Source: Bacteroidota bacterium
GTDB lineage: Bacteria; Bacteroidota; Bacteroidia; Chitinophagales; Chitinophagaceae
Length of the DNA: 64,000 bases
Assembly: GCA_029555415.1 (NCBI GenBank)
Contig: JAKPSI010000018.1
Span: forward strand, 341,697 to 405,696
Direction of reading: 5' to 3'
Both the position numbers and the translations under genes were made by a program. Numbering within the stretch: position 1 is the first letter of the stretch; each line of letters begins with the position of its first letter. The notes under the pieces were generated by a model that ran no database searches, was not told the origin of the DNA, and was given only the letters and a program-made list of their open reading frames with translations. Positions 25,298-34,536 of the stretch are shown here, piece by piece.

Positions 25298-25320
25298 AAA
25301 AAACAACCAGCCCTCAAGCA

Positions 25321-26403
25321 ATGAACAAACACCACTATGTAGCCATCATGGCAGGCGGGATCGGAAGCCGCTTCTGGCCAATGAGCCGTACTGATTACCC
25401 GAAACAATTCCTCGATATCCTGAACACAGGCAGAACCCTGATCCAGCATACATACGACCGGTTCGCAAACTTCATTCCGGCCGAGAATATCTATGTGGTC
25501 ACTTCCCGCGAATACATACACATCGTAAAGAAACAGTTGCCGGACCTTCCGGAAGAGAACATCCTCGGTGAGCCTTCCCGTAAGAATACCGCACCCTGTG
25601 TCGCATACATTTCATTCAAGCTGGCACAGAAAGATCCGCAGGCGTCTCTGATCGTTGCGCCCTCAGACCATCTGATCCTTGAACCCGAAAAATTCAAGGC
25701 TACCTGTGATCAGGCACTCGGATTCGTGAATCATATGAACGCCCTGATCACACTGGGCATTCAACCCACACACCCGAATACCGGTTATGGTTATATTCAG
25801 CACGATACGGCAGAAGCGGTGCCGGGCGTATACAAAGTGAAGACGTTCACCGAAAAACCCAACCTCGAACTGGCCCGCACATTCATCGCCAGTGGTGATT
25901 TTCTGTGGAATGCCGGCATCTTCGTTTGGCAGGTGAAGAATGTGTTGGCCGCATTCGAAAAATATCTCCCCGAGATCTATGAATTGTTCGCCGCTGAAAA
26001 AGAACGCTTCAATACGGAAGGCGAGAACAAGATGATGGAGGAGGTATACCCCCAGTGCACCAATATTTCCATTGACTTTGGTATCATGGAAAAAGCCGAT
26101 AATGTATTCGTCATCCCTTCATCTTTCGGATGGAGTGATCTTGGTACGTGGAACGCGGCGTGGGACAGCATGGACAAGGATTATTTCGGCAATGCGGTTT
26201 CCGGTAATGAAGTGATGGTCGTTGATGCCAACAATTGCATGGTCCATGTTCCCGATCAGAAACTGGTGCTGCTGCAGGGTTTGCACGATTATATCATCGT
26301 TGATACTAAAGACGTGCTGCTGATCTGCAAAAAAGAGAAAGAACAGGAGATCAAGGAATATGTAGCAGAGGTGAAGCGTAACAGGGGCGATAAATACCTG
26401 TAA
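25321..26403 (+). CDS. manC: Mannose-1-phosphate guanylyltransferase
   Basis: At 360 residues this is the single-domain form without the C-terminal isomerase domain. The nucleotide-binding signature AGGIGSRFWPMSR is at residues 11-23, followed by PKQF. Further family segments are EPSRKNTAPC near 80, the PSDH motif near 113, the FTEKP segment and the FLWNAGIF motif near 195. It makes GDP-mannose from mannose-1-phosphate and GTP for surface polysaccharides or protein glycosylation. It lies directly after kdsD, and a VOC gene starts right after its stop. Confidence 0.95.
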   Translation: MNKHHYVAIMAGGIGSRFWPMSRTDYPKQFLDILNTGRTLIQHTYDRFANFIPAENIYVVTSREYIHIVKKQLPDLPEENILGEPSRKNTAPCVAYISFKLAQKDPQASLIVAPSDHLILEPEKFKATCDQALGFVNHMNALITLGIQPTHPNTGYGYIQHDTAEAVPGVYKVKTFTEKPNLELARTFIASGDFLWNAGIFVWQVKNVLAAFEKYLPEIYELFAAEKERFNTEGENKMMEEVYPQCTNISIDFGIMEKADNVFVIPSSFGWSDLGTWNAAWDSMDKDYFGNAVSGNEVMVVDANNCMVHVPDQKLVLLQGLHDYIIVDTKDVLLICKKEKEQEIKEYVAEVKRNRGDKYL

Positions 26404-26404
26404 T

Positions 26405-26755
26405 ATGTTCAAAAAACTCAGAACTGCCGTTTATCATGTTCAGGACCTGGCGGCCGCCAAAGCCTGGTATACCGAGGCCACCGGCGTGACCCCCTATTTT
26501 GATGAGCCCTTTTATGTAGGCTTTAATATCAACGGATTCGAGCTGGGTCTGGACCCTGATAACACAGGCATCACTCCGGGTAATCAGTGTTATCCGTTCT
26601 GGTCCGTCGATAATATTGACGAATCACTCCGTAAACTCACTTCAATTGGCGGCGAGATCACGCAACCCAAAACCAATGTAGGCGGCCCCACATTCGTGGC
26701 AACGGTCAGGGATCCCTTTGGGAATTATATCGGGCTAATTGAGGGCGCCGACTAG
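26405..26755 (+). CDS. VOC-superfamily (glyoxalase-like) protein
   Basis: This 116-residue cytoplasmic protein has the paired beta-alpha-beta-beta-beta modules of the vicinal oxygen chelate superfamily: AVYHVQDLAAAKAWYTEATG in the first half and VATVRDPFGNYIGLIEG in the second. The second-module pattern DPFGN is very common in this group. The family includes glyoxalase I, dioxygenases and binding proteins, and the exact reaction cannot be assigned. It starts one base after the manC stop and is likely co-transcribed. Confidence 0.85.
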   Translation: MFKKLRTAVYHVQDLAAAKAWYTEATGVTPYFDEPFYVGFNINGFELGLDPDNTGITPGNQCYPFWSVDNIDESLRKLTSIGGEITQPKTNVGGPTFVATVRDPFGNYIGLIEGAD

Positions 26756-26852
26756 TTGAAAAAACGGCGGATCCTGTTCAAATCACGCATCCGGAACAGC
26801 GGACAGCGATTAATTTAGTAAAACCGGCTGCGCGGATAATAACTAAATTAGC

Positions 26853-27590
26853 ATGCGTCAATCTCCTGACATGTCAACCCCATCTTTTCAGCACATACTT
26901 TTTCTGGATATTGAAACCGTATCCCAGTTCCCCGATTACCAATCGGTACCGGATGAATGGAAAGAGTTATGGAACACCAAGGCCGCCTCTCTGCTGAAGC
27001 ATCACGAAGGAGAAACCACGGAATCCATTTACCAGCGGGCGGGCATCTATGCTGAATTCGGTAAGATCATTTGCATCAGTTGCGGGGTGATCCAGGGAAC
27101 CGGGGCTGGAAAGAAGCTGGCGTTGAAATCATTCGCCGGACACGATGAAAAGCAGATCCTGGAAGGCTTTGCTGAGATGCTGAAGAAATGGAGTGCCGGC
27201 GAACCCAAACAACTTTGTGCACATAATGGTAAAGAATTCGACTTCCCTTATCTCTGCCGCAGGATGATCATCAATGGTGTTGCGATCCCTTCCATCCTGA
27301 ACACCGCGGGAAAGAAGCCCTGGGAGGTATCACATTTGGACACAATGGAGCTATGGAAATTCGGTGACTTCAAGAATTATACATCCTTGAATCTGCTTGC
27401 CCATGCACTGGGGATCCCTACACCCAAGGATGATATCGACGGAAGCAAAGTGGGCGGCGTGTACTGGACCGAAGGCGATGTGGACAGGATCGTTGTGTAT
27501 TGTCAGAAAGATGTGCTCACCGCAGCGCAGGTGTTCCTGCGGATGAACGGCGAGCCAACCATTAAACCCGAAAACATAGAGATCAAATGA
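26853..27590 (+). CDS. 3'-5' exonuclease related to the DNA polymerase B proofreading domain
   Basis: The 245-residue protein has a DEDDy RNase H-like exonuclease core: FLDIETVS with Asp19 and Glu21, AHNGKEFDFPYLCRRM near 125-140, and a final YCQKDV motif. It corresponds to the predicted PolB-like exonuclease family (DNA_pol_B_exo2). No polymerase domain is attached. An internal ATG at 26871 is an alternative start. TAAATTAG, one mismatch from the -7 consensus, lies just upstream of the start. The RidA gene begins within its stop codon (ATGA, 27587). Confidence 0.87.
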   Translation: MRQSPDMSTPSFQHILFLDIETVSQFPDYQSVPDEWKELWNTKAASLLKHHEGETTESIYQRAGIYAEFGKIICISCGVIQGTGAGKKLALKSFAGHDEKQILEGFAEMLKKWSAGEPKQLCAHNGKEFDFPYLCRRMIINGVAIPSILNTAGKKPWEVSHLDTMELWKFGDFKNYTSLNLLAHALGIPTPKDDIDGSKVGGVYWTEGDVDRIVVYCQKDVLTAAQVFLRMNGEPTIKPENIEIK

Positions 27591-27982
27591 AAAACGTCAG
27601 CATAAGGACCAACTACAGCTCGGGCGCCAAATGGGAAAGTATCGTGGGTTACAGTCGAGCTGTAAAAGTGGGGAACACTATTGAAGTAACCGGTACGGTT
27701 GCGGTGGATGAAAACAATGAGCTGGTGGGTGCGGGAGATGCTTATGCGCAAACCGCATATATCCTGAAAAAGATCGGAGCCGTTCTGCAGACCGCCGGAG
27801 CCGAAATGAAAGATGTGGTAAGAACGAGGATGTTCGTGACCGATATCAGCCGCTGGGAAGAATACGGGCGTGCACATGGTGAGGTCTTCGCGGATATCAG
27901 ACCCTGTACCAGCATGATCGAAGTAAAAGGACTCATCGCCCCGGAATACCTGATCGAAATAGAAGCCACTGCCATCATATGA
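27587..27982 (+). CDS. ridA: RidA-family (YjgF) protein
   Basis: The 131-residue protein matches the RidA/YER057c/UK114 group, trimeric enzymes that hydrolyse reactive enamine/imine intermediates from PLP enzymes to ketoacids. Typical segments are VGNTIEVTGTVAVDENN, QTAYILKKIGAVL, VVRTRMFVTDISRWEEYG and the C-terminal PEYLIEIEATAI. The active-site arginine is in VVRTRMFV. It overlaps both neighbours by ATGA (27587 and 27979), so three small genes are translationally coupled. The family has many subgroups, so the exact substrate is uncertain. Confidence 0.9.
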   Translation: MKNVSIRTNYSSGAKWESIVGYSRAVKVGNTIEVTGTVAVDENNELVGAGDAYAQTAYILKKIGAVLQTAGAEMKDVVRTRMFVTDISRWEEYGRAHGEVFADIRPCTSMIEVKGLIAPEYLIEIEATAII

Positions 27983-28308
27983 ATATTGAATCCCTCCGTG
28001 ATTATTGCCTCTCCCTGCCGGATGTGGAAGAAACGCTTCCCTTCGGACCGGACACCCTGGTATACAAGGTCGGGGGAAAGGTGTTCCTGCTGACAGGCCT
28101 TGACAGCGAAACGTTCCGCTTCAACGTTAAATGCGATCCCGATCTGGCCATAGAGCTGCGCGATCGCTTTGCTTGTGTCCTTCCCGGGTGGCACATGAAT
28201 AAAAAACACTGGAATACAGTGATGGTGGATGGATCGGTCAACGATAAACAATTGCGCGAGTGGATCGATCACTCTTATACGCTTGTAGCGCCAAAAAAGA
28301 AGAAATAA
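27979..28308 (+). CDS. MmcQ/YjbR-family protein
   Basis: This 109-residue protein belongs to the MmcQ/YjbR family, which adopts a CyaY-like fold and is often annotated as DNA-binding without firm proof. The N-terminal LRDYCLSLPDVEETLPFGPDTLVYKVGGKVF pattern, split around the ETLPFG turn, and the late W..V..DGS..D..L..WI.HSY pattern are typical. It is the last gene of the exonuclease-RidA-MmcQ string and starts inside the RidA stop codon. Confidence 0.88.
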   Translation: MNIESLRDYCLSLPDVEETLPFGPDTLVYKVGGKVFLLTGLDSETFRFNVKCDPDLAIELRDRFACVLPGWHMNKKHWNTVMVDGSVNDKQLREWIDHSYTLVAPKKKK

Positions 28309-28394
28309 TCCCTTAAGAATTCTCTAATTTTTCTGCTCTCATCTTCCGTTACCGCCAATCTTTCTATTTTGCAGGCACAACAAGGTACACGGAC

Positions 28395-30140
28395 ATGAAA
28401 AAAACACTCCTCTTATCAGCGATCCTGCTGGTTGTTTCAGTTGCGCATTCCCAGAACTACCGCCTGACCATGGGCGAAGAACTGAAACTCAAAAAAGGCA
28501 CGACCGACCTGGACATTGTGGCGGCTGATAATACCGGTCTGTATTTCACCGAAACCCGGCTTCGGATGAAAAGCTATTTTCTGATCGGCGCCACGTACGG
28601 CAACGATCACAAATTGTATAAGGTCGATAAGAATTTCGGTGAAGTGTTCGATAAGGAATATAAGAAAGAGCTGAAAGGGCTCGATTTCAACAGTTTTCAG
28701 ACGCTCGGCAACGACTTGTATCTGTTTGCGACCGATTATATCAAAAAAGAAAAGGCGTTCAAAGTGTATGGCTCGAAGATCGACAAGACGAGCGGCGATC
28801 TTTTGGGAGATTTTGCAGAACTCGGCAGTTATAACCTGGAGAGTAAAAAAGATGATTATGAAATGAAGATGACGCCGGTGCTGGGTGGAAAGAACTTCCT
28901 GCTCGTAAGTAATATTTCCGGGAACGACAGGATCACGCTGGGTGTAGATCTGCTGGATAAGAATTTTAAGAAGAAGGAATCGGCGGTGATCAGACTGGAA
29001 TTTGATGATGACCACTTCTCCTTACAGGACGTTGTATACACCAAAAGCGATAAGATCGTCATTCTCGGAAAAGTATATGAAGATGTGCAGGTGGGCAAGC
29101 GTAAAAGAAAACGTACGGTCTTCAAGCAATATATCATGATGATCTATGATAATAAAGGTGTGAAGGATAAAGATGTGGTACTGGAAAACGACAGCCGCTA
29201 TATCATCAGCGGCAGACTGATCGAGCAGAACACCGGAGATCTGCTGCTGGCGGGCTTTTACAGCAACAGCCCGAAGAAAGACGCGCTCAGCGGCTTCTTC
29301 ATCAATAAAGTGGATCCCGTGCAGGGCTTGCTGACGCTCAGCAGCTACAAAGAGATCGGACCTGAAATGCTGGGTAAGAGCTATGCGGATGATGGGGACG
29401 ATGATGATGAATCAAAAGAGAACAAAAAACAGGCGAGCAAGGCGGCTTCGAATGATGACGAAGAAGATTTCCCGAACGCGTTCATCATTAAATCCGTGGA
29501 CGTCAATCCTGTTGATAATTCCATCATCATCACCAGCGAGATCTCACAGTACACATATTATACTTACACAACGACATCTTATAATGCTACCACACGCAGT
29601 TATACGAACACCACCTATCACGTGCACCGGTTCACCAATCAGGATATCCTGGTGATCGATGCGGATAAGGATGGCGGTATTCGCTGGGTGAACGCCGTGG
29701 CCAAATCGCAACTGGAGGAGATCAGGACCAGCAGCTCAAGCCAAAGCAGTTTTTCTTCCTGGTCCAGCTACGGATATGACTACAGCGGATATTTTGCCAG
29801 AAGCGGCGGCATGCCCTATTATTCATCGTTTGCTTCCATGATCAATAACAACAACCTGATCCTGCTGCTCAATGATCACACCAGCAACAATGTGAATCCG
29901 AATTACGGGGACCGTGTCAGGCGCGTCGCCAATTTCAGGAAACGCAGTAACGCCTATGGTGTGTCGATCGACCTGGCCACCGGAAAAATGACACGGAAAT
30001 TCATTGCTTCCAATGATGATGAAACCGTCCTGATGCCGCGACACGCCATGGTAGTGGGGAACGACTTCTTTGTGCCGTCGTGGCGGCAGCATGCCATGGC
30101 TAAAACAGAGTTGCGTTTCGCGAAGATCACGGTGAAGTAA
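28395..30140 (+). CDS. Large secreted protein of unknown function
   Basis: The 581-residue protein has a signal peptide (about residues 1-20, ending AHSQ). It shows repeated strand-turn patterns such as DNTGLYFTE and NKVDPVQGLLTL that suggest a beta-propeller-like body, an acidic low-complexity stretch (about 330-360, rich in D, E and K), a tyrosine/threonine-rich segment near 390-410 and a serine-rich segment near 445-460. No family was recognised; similar long proteins are common in Chitinophagaceae. Its 3' end overlaps the convergent tocopherol-cyclase-like gene by 14 bp. Confidence 0.8.
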   Translation: MKKTLLLSAILLVVSVAHSQNYRLTMGEELKLKKGTTDLDIVAADNTGLYFTETRLRMKSYFLIGATYGNDHKLYKVDKNFGEVFDKEYKKELKGLDFNSFQTLGNDLYLFATDYIKKEKAFKVYGSKIDKTSGDLLGDFAELGSYNLESKKDDYEMKMTPVLGGKNFLLVSNISGNDRITLGVDLLDKNFKKKESAVIRLEFDDDHFSLQDVVYTKSDKIVILGKVYEDVQVGKRKRKRTVFKQYIMMIYDNKGVKDKDVVLENDSRYIISGRLIEQNTGDLLLAGFYSNSPKKDALSGFFINKVDPVQGLLTLSSYKEIGPEMLGKSYADDGDDDDESKENKKQASKAASNDDEEDFPNAFIIKSVDVNPVDNSIIITSEISQYTYYTYTTTSYNATTRSYTNTTYHVHRFTNQDILVIDADKDGGIRWVNAVAKSQLEEIRTSSSSQSSFSSWSSYGYDYSGYFARSGGMPYYSSFASMINNNNLILLLNDHTSNNVNPNYGDRVRRVANFRKRSNAYGVSIDLATGKMTRKFIASNDDETVLMPRHAMVVGNDFFVPSWRQHAMAKTELRFAKITVK

Positions 30141-31107
30141 AAAGTTCTGCAACGGGGCCCGCGATCTCAAGTCCAGCATTCTGTGTTATGTCGTGAAAGA
30201 TCACCTCGTTGGTTTTTTTATCCGTTAGCGTTACGGTGATCCTGGCGGTCATGCTTTCCTCGATACGTCCCTCCATCATCCCCCGGATCGGTGAAGCCAG
30301 GGATGTGGCTTCGTCGCGCTCCGCCAATAACTGCAGCCGGTATTTCCTGTTTTCCATTTGAAGGCTCACCGTATGTGTATCGGCACGGCAGGTGATCAGC
30401 CGGGTCCGGTTATAAGTAGTAAAACGGTATAGTTTGTTTTCGATCCAAAGCCCGGCGATGAAACCAACAAAGGAACTCCGCACCCAGGGGATCTTTGCAA
30501 CAGATGATTTAATGGAGACGCCCGGCTTGCTGAAATGATTACCCTGCATCCAGATATAAGAGGAGGGAAATGAGTGCCCCCAGTCTTTTTCCGCATAACC
30601 CCGGCCTCCGTCAAAATTCACGGGTTCGCTTCCCAGTAAGACCGTTCCTGTAACAGAATGATCCATACTCATGATTCCGTGATAACACTCCATAAAAGGA
30701 ACGAATGCATAAGGTCCCATGATACCGGGTGAATAAAAAGGCTTGGGCCACGGCACCTGTCCGGAAAATTGTAAGGACCCGGAAAGCCCGGGTAGCTTGA
30801 GTTCCAGCTTGTCCAGAGAAAAATAATTCTCCCCGACCCTGATCTCGAATTTACCCGGCGTTGGCAGAAATGCTTCAGCGGGAAAACGATGATATACAGC
30901 TGTTTTCTTGATTCCATCGAGCACCTGGATGAACGCGTGACGATGTCCGTCTTTATCCATCGCGATGCCGGGAATGACCGCGAATGCATGTGTTCCGTCT
31001 TTGGCCACTACCTTGAAATACCATCCTTCAAAATAATCATGCTGACGACCCCAGCCCTGAAATTGCTCCGGATTGAAAAAGGATTGAAGACGGCGAAGGA
31101 TCATCAT
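30127..31107 (-). CDS. Tocopherol cyclase-family protein
   Basis: The 326-residue soluble protein resembles plant and cyanobacterial tocopherol cyclase: GRQHDYFEGWYFKVV near residues 21-35, a GIMGPYAFVPFMECYHGI stretch near 130-147, and RGYAEKDWGHSFPSSYIWMQ in two parts near 170-190. The founding enzyme closes the chromanol ring of vitamin E; many bacterial relatives are of unknown function. No other tocopherol pathway gene is nearby, so another lipid or pigment substrate should be considered. An ATG at 31104 is an equally good start. Confidence 0.82.
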   Translation of the reverse strand: MMILRRLQSFFNPEQFQGWGRQHDYFEGWYFKVVAKDGTHAFAVIPGIAMDKDGHRHAFIQVLDGIKKTAVYHRFPAEAFLPTPGKFEIRVGENYFSLDKLELKLPGLSGSLQFSGQVPWPKPFYSPGIMGPYAFVPFMECYHGIMSMDHSVTGTVLLGSEPVNFDGGRGYAEKDWGHSFPSSYIWMQGNHFSKPGVSIKSSVAKIPWVRSSFVGFIAGLWIENKLYRFTTYNRTRLITCRADTHTVSLQMENRKYRLQLLAERDEATSLASPIRGMMEGRIEESMTARITVTLTDKKTNEVIFHDITQNAGLEIAGPVAELFTSP

Positions 31108-31185
31108 GTGTGTGGTTGTTTTACAAAAGTCGGGAACTGTGTTTCATGAATTGCGGTTAATTTTACTATACTTAAAACGAACACT

Positions 31186-32328
31186 TTGAATATCGCCTCC
31201 AAACTACCCGCTGTTGGTACCAATATCTTCACTGTTATGAGTACACTGGCCGCTGAACACAAGGCGGTCAACCTGGGACAAGGGTTTCCCGACTTTCCCA
31301 TGAACGAAGAACTGACCGGTCTGGTTGCTGCAGCCATGAAGAATGGTTTCAATCAATATGCGCCGATGCCCGGCTGGCCTGCATTGCGTGAGGCGATCGC
31401 GGAAAAGATACATTTCCTGTATGGCAGTAACGTGAGTCCGGATACCGAGATCACCATCACACCCGGAGGAACCTATGCTATCTATTCCGCTTTGACCGCG
31501 ATCCTGAACCCGGGTGACGAGGTAATATTATTTGAACCTTGCTACGACAGCTATATTCCCAATATCGAGATCAATGGCGCGAAGGCAGTACCCATCAATC
31601 TGGTTTATCCGGAGTATAAGATCGACTGGAAAGCGGTGCGTGCTGCGGTAAATGAAAAAACGCGCTGTATTATGATCAACACGCCGCACAACCCGACAGG
31701 GTCCGTGATCGGGCCGGAAGATATCGCGGAACTGCGATCGATCGTCAAAGACACGAACATCTTCATCCTGAGTGATGAAGTGTATGAGCATCTGATATTC
31801 GACGGGATCACACATCAGTCCATCCTGCGCTATCCCGATCTGCTGGAAAGGAGTTTTGTCTGTTTCTCCTTCGGTAAGGTTTATAACTGTACCGGATGGA
31901 AGCTGGGCTATTGTGTGGCGCCGGCGCCTCTTATGAAGGAATTCAGAAAAGTGCATCAGTTCAATTGTTTTTCCTGTTTCACACCTGCACAAGTCGCGCT
32001 GGCGGAATTTCTGAAACACCGTGACGCCTATCTGGGTCTTTCCGGCTTCATGCAGGAAAAGCGGGACTACTTCACCAAACTCATGTCCCGAACGCGTTTC
32101 ACGCTACAACCATCATACGGTAGTTATTTCATTTGCGGTACCTATGAGCGTATCAGTGATGAACCAGATAAAGAACTGGCGATCCGGTTGACCAAAGAAG
32201 CGGGTATCGCGACCATTCCGGTTTCTTCATTCTATCACAACGGAAAAGATGATAAGGTGCTCCGTTTTTGTTTTTCCAAGAAAAACGAAACACTTGAAGC
32301 TGCTGTTGAAAAACTCATGAAATGCTGA
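31186..32328 (+). CDS. PLP-dependent methionine aminotransferase (class I)
   Basis: The 380-residue class I aminotransferase starts with TTG at 31186; the next ATG is at 31237 and would truncate the conserved N-terminal part. Landmarks are NTPHNPTG at 165-172, the PLP-pairing Asp197 and Tyr200 (LSDEVYEH), and the Schiff-base Lys231 in SFGKVYNCTGWKLGY. It resembles the YbdL/methionine aminotransferase group, which also accepts kynurenine and other amino acids. An AT-rich TAATTTTA element lies 20 bp upstream. Its end overlaps the start of the next gene by 7 bp. Confidence 0.88.
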   Translation: MNIASKLPAVGTNIFTVMSTLAAEHKAVNLGQGFPDFPMNEELTGLVAAAMKNGFNQYAPMPGWPALREAIAEKIHFLYGSNVSPDTEITITPGGTYAIYSALTAILNPGDEVILFEPCYDSYIPNIEINGAKAVPINLVYPEYKIDWKAVRAAVNEKTRCIMINTPHNPTGSVIGPEDIAELRSIVKDTNIFILSDEVYEHLIFDGITHQSILRYPDLLERSFVCFSFGKVYNCTGWKLGYCVAPAPLMKEFRKVHQFNCFSCFTPAQVALAEFLKHRDAYLGLSGFMQEKRDYFTKLMSRTRFTLQPSYGSYFICGTYERISDEPDKELAIRLTKEAGIATIPVSSFYHNGKDDKVLRFCFSKKNETLEAAVEKLMKC

Positions 32329-33236
32329 TGAAGCCCGACGCCCGCTATAAGGGGATCCTGTTCATGCTGCTTGCGGCACTGGGGTTCTCGGTCATGGGCG
32401 GCGCGGCCAAATCACTCAAAGGAAGTTTTACTGCGGGCCAGCTGGTCTTTTACCGCAATCTGATCGGACTCATCGTGCTGGTGCCGGGTTTATTACACCG
32501 GCCCCCTGTTCAGGAAGGTGGCAAGTTCGGAAGACTGGCATTCCGCGGTGTCATGGGTACGCTGGCGCTTTATACGCTTCTGTATTGCATATTGAATCTT
32601 CCGCTGGGTACCGCGATGAGTTATAATCTCACGTCAGCCTTATTCATAGCCGTGTTCTCCTTTTTCATCTTCGGGGAATATCATGGTAAAAGGGTCCTGT
32701 TCGCCGTATTGCTGGGTTTCGCCGGCATGCTGCTGATCTATAAACCGGTCATGCACCTCCCCTGGTATTATCATGTGGCGGGCCTGATCTCCGGTATCAC
32801 TTCCGCGGTAGCATATATTACGGTGGGCCGCCTTGCTAAATTCTACGACCCGCGGGTCATCGTTCTTTCATTCCTGCTCAGCGGGTTTCTTTTTCCACTG
32901 GTTTCTATGCTGATCCACATGGGAACCGGGTTACCGGCAGATGGACTCTTCCTGATCGAATGGAAATTACCGGAGGGCGTACAGTGGTTCTATATGCTGC
33001 TGATGGGTCTGGCCGCGTTGTTCGGTCAGTACTTTGTTACCCGGTCCTATGGGGCCGATAAAGCCGGGATCGTTTCTATTTTCGGATATTCCAACATCAT
33101 TTATTCTGTATTCATCGGCATGGCGCTCGGCGATGCTTTCCCGGACTGGTACTCCATTTCCGGGATCTGCTGTATCATCTTCAGTGGTGTGATCATTTCC
33201 CTTGTTAAAAGGAACAGCGTAACGGCAGAAAAATAA
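32322..33236 (+). CDS. EamA/DMT-family transporter
   Basis: A 304-residue inner-membrane protein with about ten helices arranged as two EamA repeats. The first repeat begins KGILFMLLAALGFSVMGG, and the conserved region near residue 40 reads LVFYRNLIGL. The family exports amino acids, nucleotides and related metabolites; substrate is unknown. The ATG overlaps the aminotransferase stop, so the two are translationally coupled, which may hint at an amino acid or keto acid as cargo. It precedes the arsenic cassette with about 60 bp between. Confidence 0.88.
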   Translation: MLMKPDARYKGILFMLLAALGFSVMGGAAKSLKGSFTAGQLVFYRNLIGLIVLVPGLLHRPPVQEGGKFGRLAFRGVMGTLALYTLLYCILNLPLGTAMSYNLTSALFIAVFSFFIFGEYHGKRVLFAVLLGFAGMLLIYKPVMHLPWYYHVAGLISGITSAVAYITVGRLAKFYDPRVIVLSFLLSGFLFPLVSMLIHMGTGLPADGLFLIEWKLPEGVQWFYMLLMGLAALFGQYFVTRSYGADKAGIVSIFGYSNIIYSVFIGMALGDAFPDWYSISGICCIIFSGVIISLVKRNSVTAEK

Positions 33237-33256
33237 ATTTCAACTTCTTCTTGTTG

Positions 33257-33298
33257 GTTTGATCTCTTCTATCGTATATTTGCGATATAAGATCAAAC
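33257..33298 (+). promoter_or_regulatory. arsR promoter with nested operator dyads
   Basis: A -7 element TATATTTG (33275-33282) sits exactly in the 8-bp spacer of the dyad TATCG/CGATA (33270-33287). An outer perfect pair GTTTGATC / GATCAAAC (33257-33264 and 33291-33298) encloses it. TTG triplets at 33251-33256 can serve as -33. The arrangement fits autorepression by ArsR, whose start codon begins at 33300. Confidence 0.65.
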
Positions 33299-33299
33299 A

Positions 33300-33635
33300 A
33301 TGGCATTCCACAAAAAAGAAGCATTCTCACAACGCGAACAGGACCTGGCGGCTTTCGCCAAGGCCATGAGCCACCCGGCCCGTATCGCGATCCTCAAAGT
33401 GCTCGCGCAACGAAACGAATGTATCTGCGGAGAGATCGTTGAAGTGCTGCCCCTGGCGCAGAGTACGGTCAGCCAGCATTTGAAGGAATTGAAAACCGCC
33501 GGACTGGTGAAAGGAGAAACAGATGGTCCCCGCAGTTGTTATTGCATCAACTGGAAGGCCTTTGAAAAATTCAACACCGAACTCGGGTTCCTTTTCAAAA
33601 ACCTGAAGATGGCCAACGAAAAATCATGCTGTTAA
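33300..33635 (+). CDS. arsR: ArsR-family metalloregulatory repressor
   Basis: The 111-residue winged-helix regulator has a recognition helix around [18 protein letters not shown]. Cysteines that could bind As(III) are C41 and C43 (ECICGE), C80 and C82, and a terminal CC pair (C110/C111); C41/C43 sit before the DNA-reading helix as in classical ArsR sensors. Family members release the operator when arsenite binds. The gene is the first of arsR-arsM-acr3-arsC and is preceded by nested palindromes over the promoter (33257-33298). Confidence 0.93.
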   Translation: MAFHKKEAFSQREQDLAAFAKAMSHPARIAILKVLAQRNECICGEIVEVLPLAQSTVSQHLKELKTAGLVKGETDGPRSCYCINWKAFEKFNTELGFLFKNLKMANEKSCC

Positions 33636-33652
33636 CATAAATATTTCCTTGT

Positions 33653-34507
33653 ATGACAACCTCAGAAGAACTCAAAAAAACGGTACGCGAAAAATATGCT
33701 GAGATCGCTACCCAACCCAAATCGCAGAACCTGAGCTCCTGTTGCGGTGCAACGGGTTGCTGCACAACCGAAGTGTATACCATCATGGCTGATGACTATA
33801 AATCCATAGATGGATATAACCCGGACGCCGATCTGGGCCTCGGTTGTGGCTTACCCACCGAATTCGCGAAACTCAAAGTGGGTGATACCGTGATCGACCT
33901 GGGTAGCGGTGCCGGCAATGATGCGTTCGTTGCACGGAAGATCGTTGGAGAAACCGGGGAAGTGATCGGTATTGATTTTACCGAACCCATGATCACGCTG
34001 GCCAAAGCCAATGCTGAAAAGCTGGGTATGACCAATGTACACTTCCGTCAGGGTGATATTGAAGACATGCCCGTAACATCCAATAAGGCCGATGTGATCA
34101 TCAGCAACTGTGTACTGAACCTGGTTCCCAACAAACACAAAGTATTCAGCGAGATCTACCGCGTACTCAAGCCCAGTGGACACTTCTCCATTTCTGACAT
34201 TGTACTGGAAGGTGAGATCCCGGAAAAATGGAGGAAGATCGCGGAGTTGTACGCCGGCTGTGTTTCGGGTGCCATCCAAAAGCGTGAATACCTGGGTATC
34301 ATTCAGGAAGCTGGCTTTTCTAATATCACGCTGCAGAAAGATAAAACCATCATCATTCCGGACGAGATCCTGACACAATATCTTTCCGCCGAAGAAATAC
34401 AGGAATACAAAAACAGTAAAGTGCGCATCAGCAGTATCACCGTTTATGCGGAAAAAGAGGCAAAAGATGAACGCGGGTGCTGTACGCCCGGAAGCGGCTG
34501 CTGTTAA
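33653..34507 (+). CDS. arsM: Arsenite S-adenosylmethionine methyltransferase
   Basis: The 284-residue protein has the SAM motif VIDLGSGAGNDAF (residues 80-92) and three isolated cysteines, C65 (GLGCGLP), C153 (SNCVLNLVP) and C203 (YAGCVSG), corresponding to the As(III)-coordinating set of ArsM enzymes. An N-terminal SSCCGATGCC and a C-terminal GCC/GCC cluster add further thiols. It methylates arsenite to methylated, partly volatile species. The gene follows arsR by 17 bp and is followed after 29 bp by the efflux gene. Confidence 0.94.
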   Translation: MTTSEELKKTVREKYAEIATQPKSQNLSSCCGATGCCTTEVYTIMADDYKSIDGYNPDADLGLGCGLPTEFAKLKVGDTVIDLGSGAGNDAFVARKIVGETGEVIGIDFTEPMITLAKANAEKLGMTNVHFRQGDIEDMPVTSNKADVIISNCVLNLVPNKHKVFSEIYRVLKPSGHFSISDIVLEGEIPEKWRKIAELYAGCVSGAIQKREYLGIIQEAGFSNITLQKDKTIIIPDEILTQYLSAEEIQEYKNSKVRISSITVYAEKEAKDERGCCTPGSGCC

Positions 34508-34536
34508 ACATATAACCAGAACCAAGCTACTGACCC

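Noticed and set aside
33851..34525. Long minus-strand frame opposite arsM
   Set aside because: A 224-codon shadow of a GC-rich gene. It has no recognisable domain and runs opposite a clear ArsM coding sequence.
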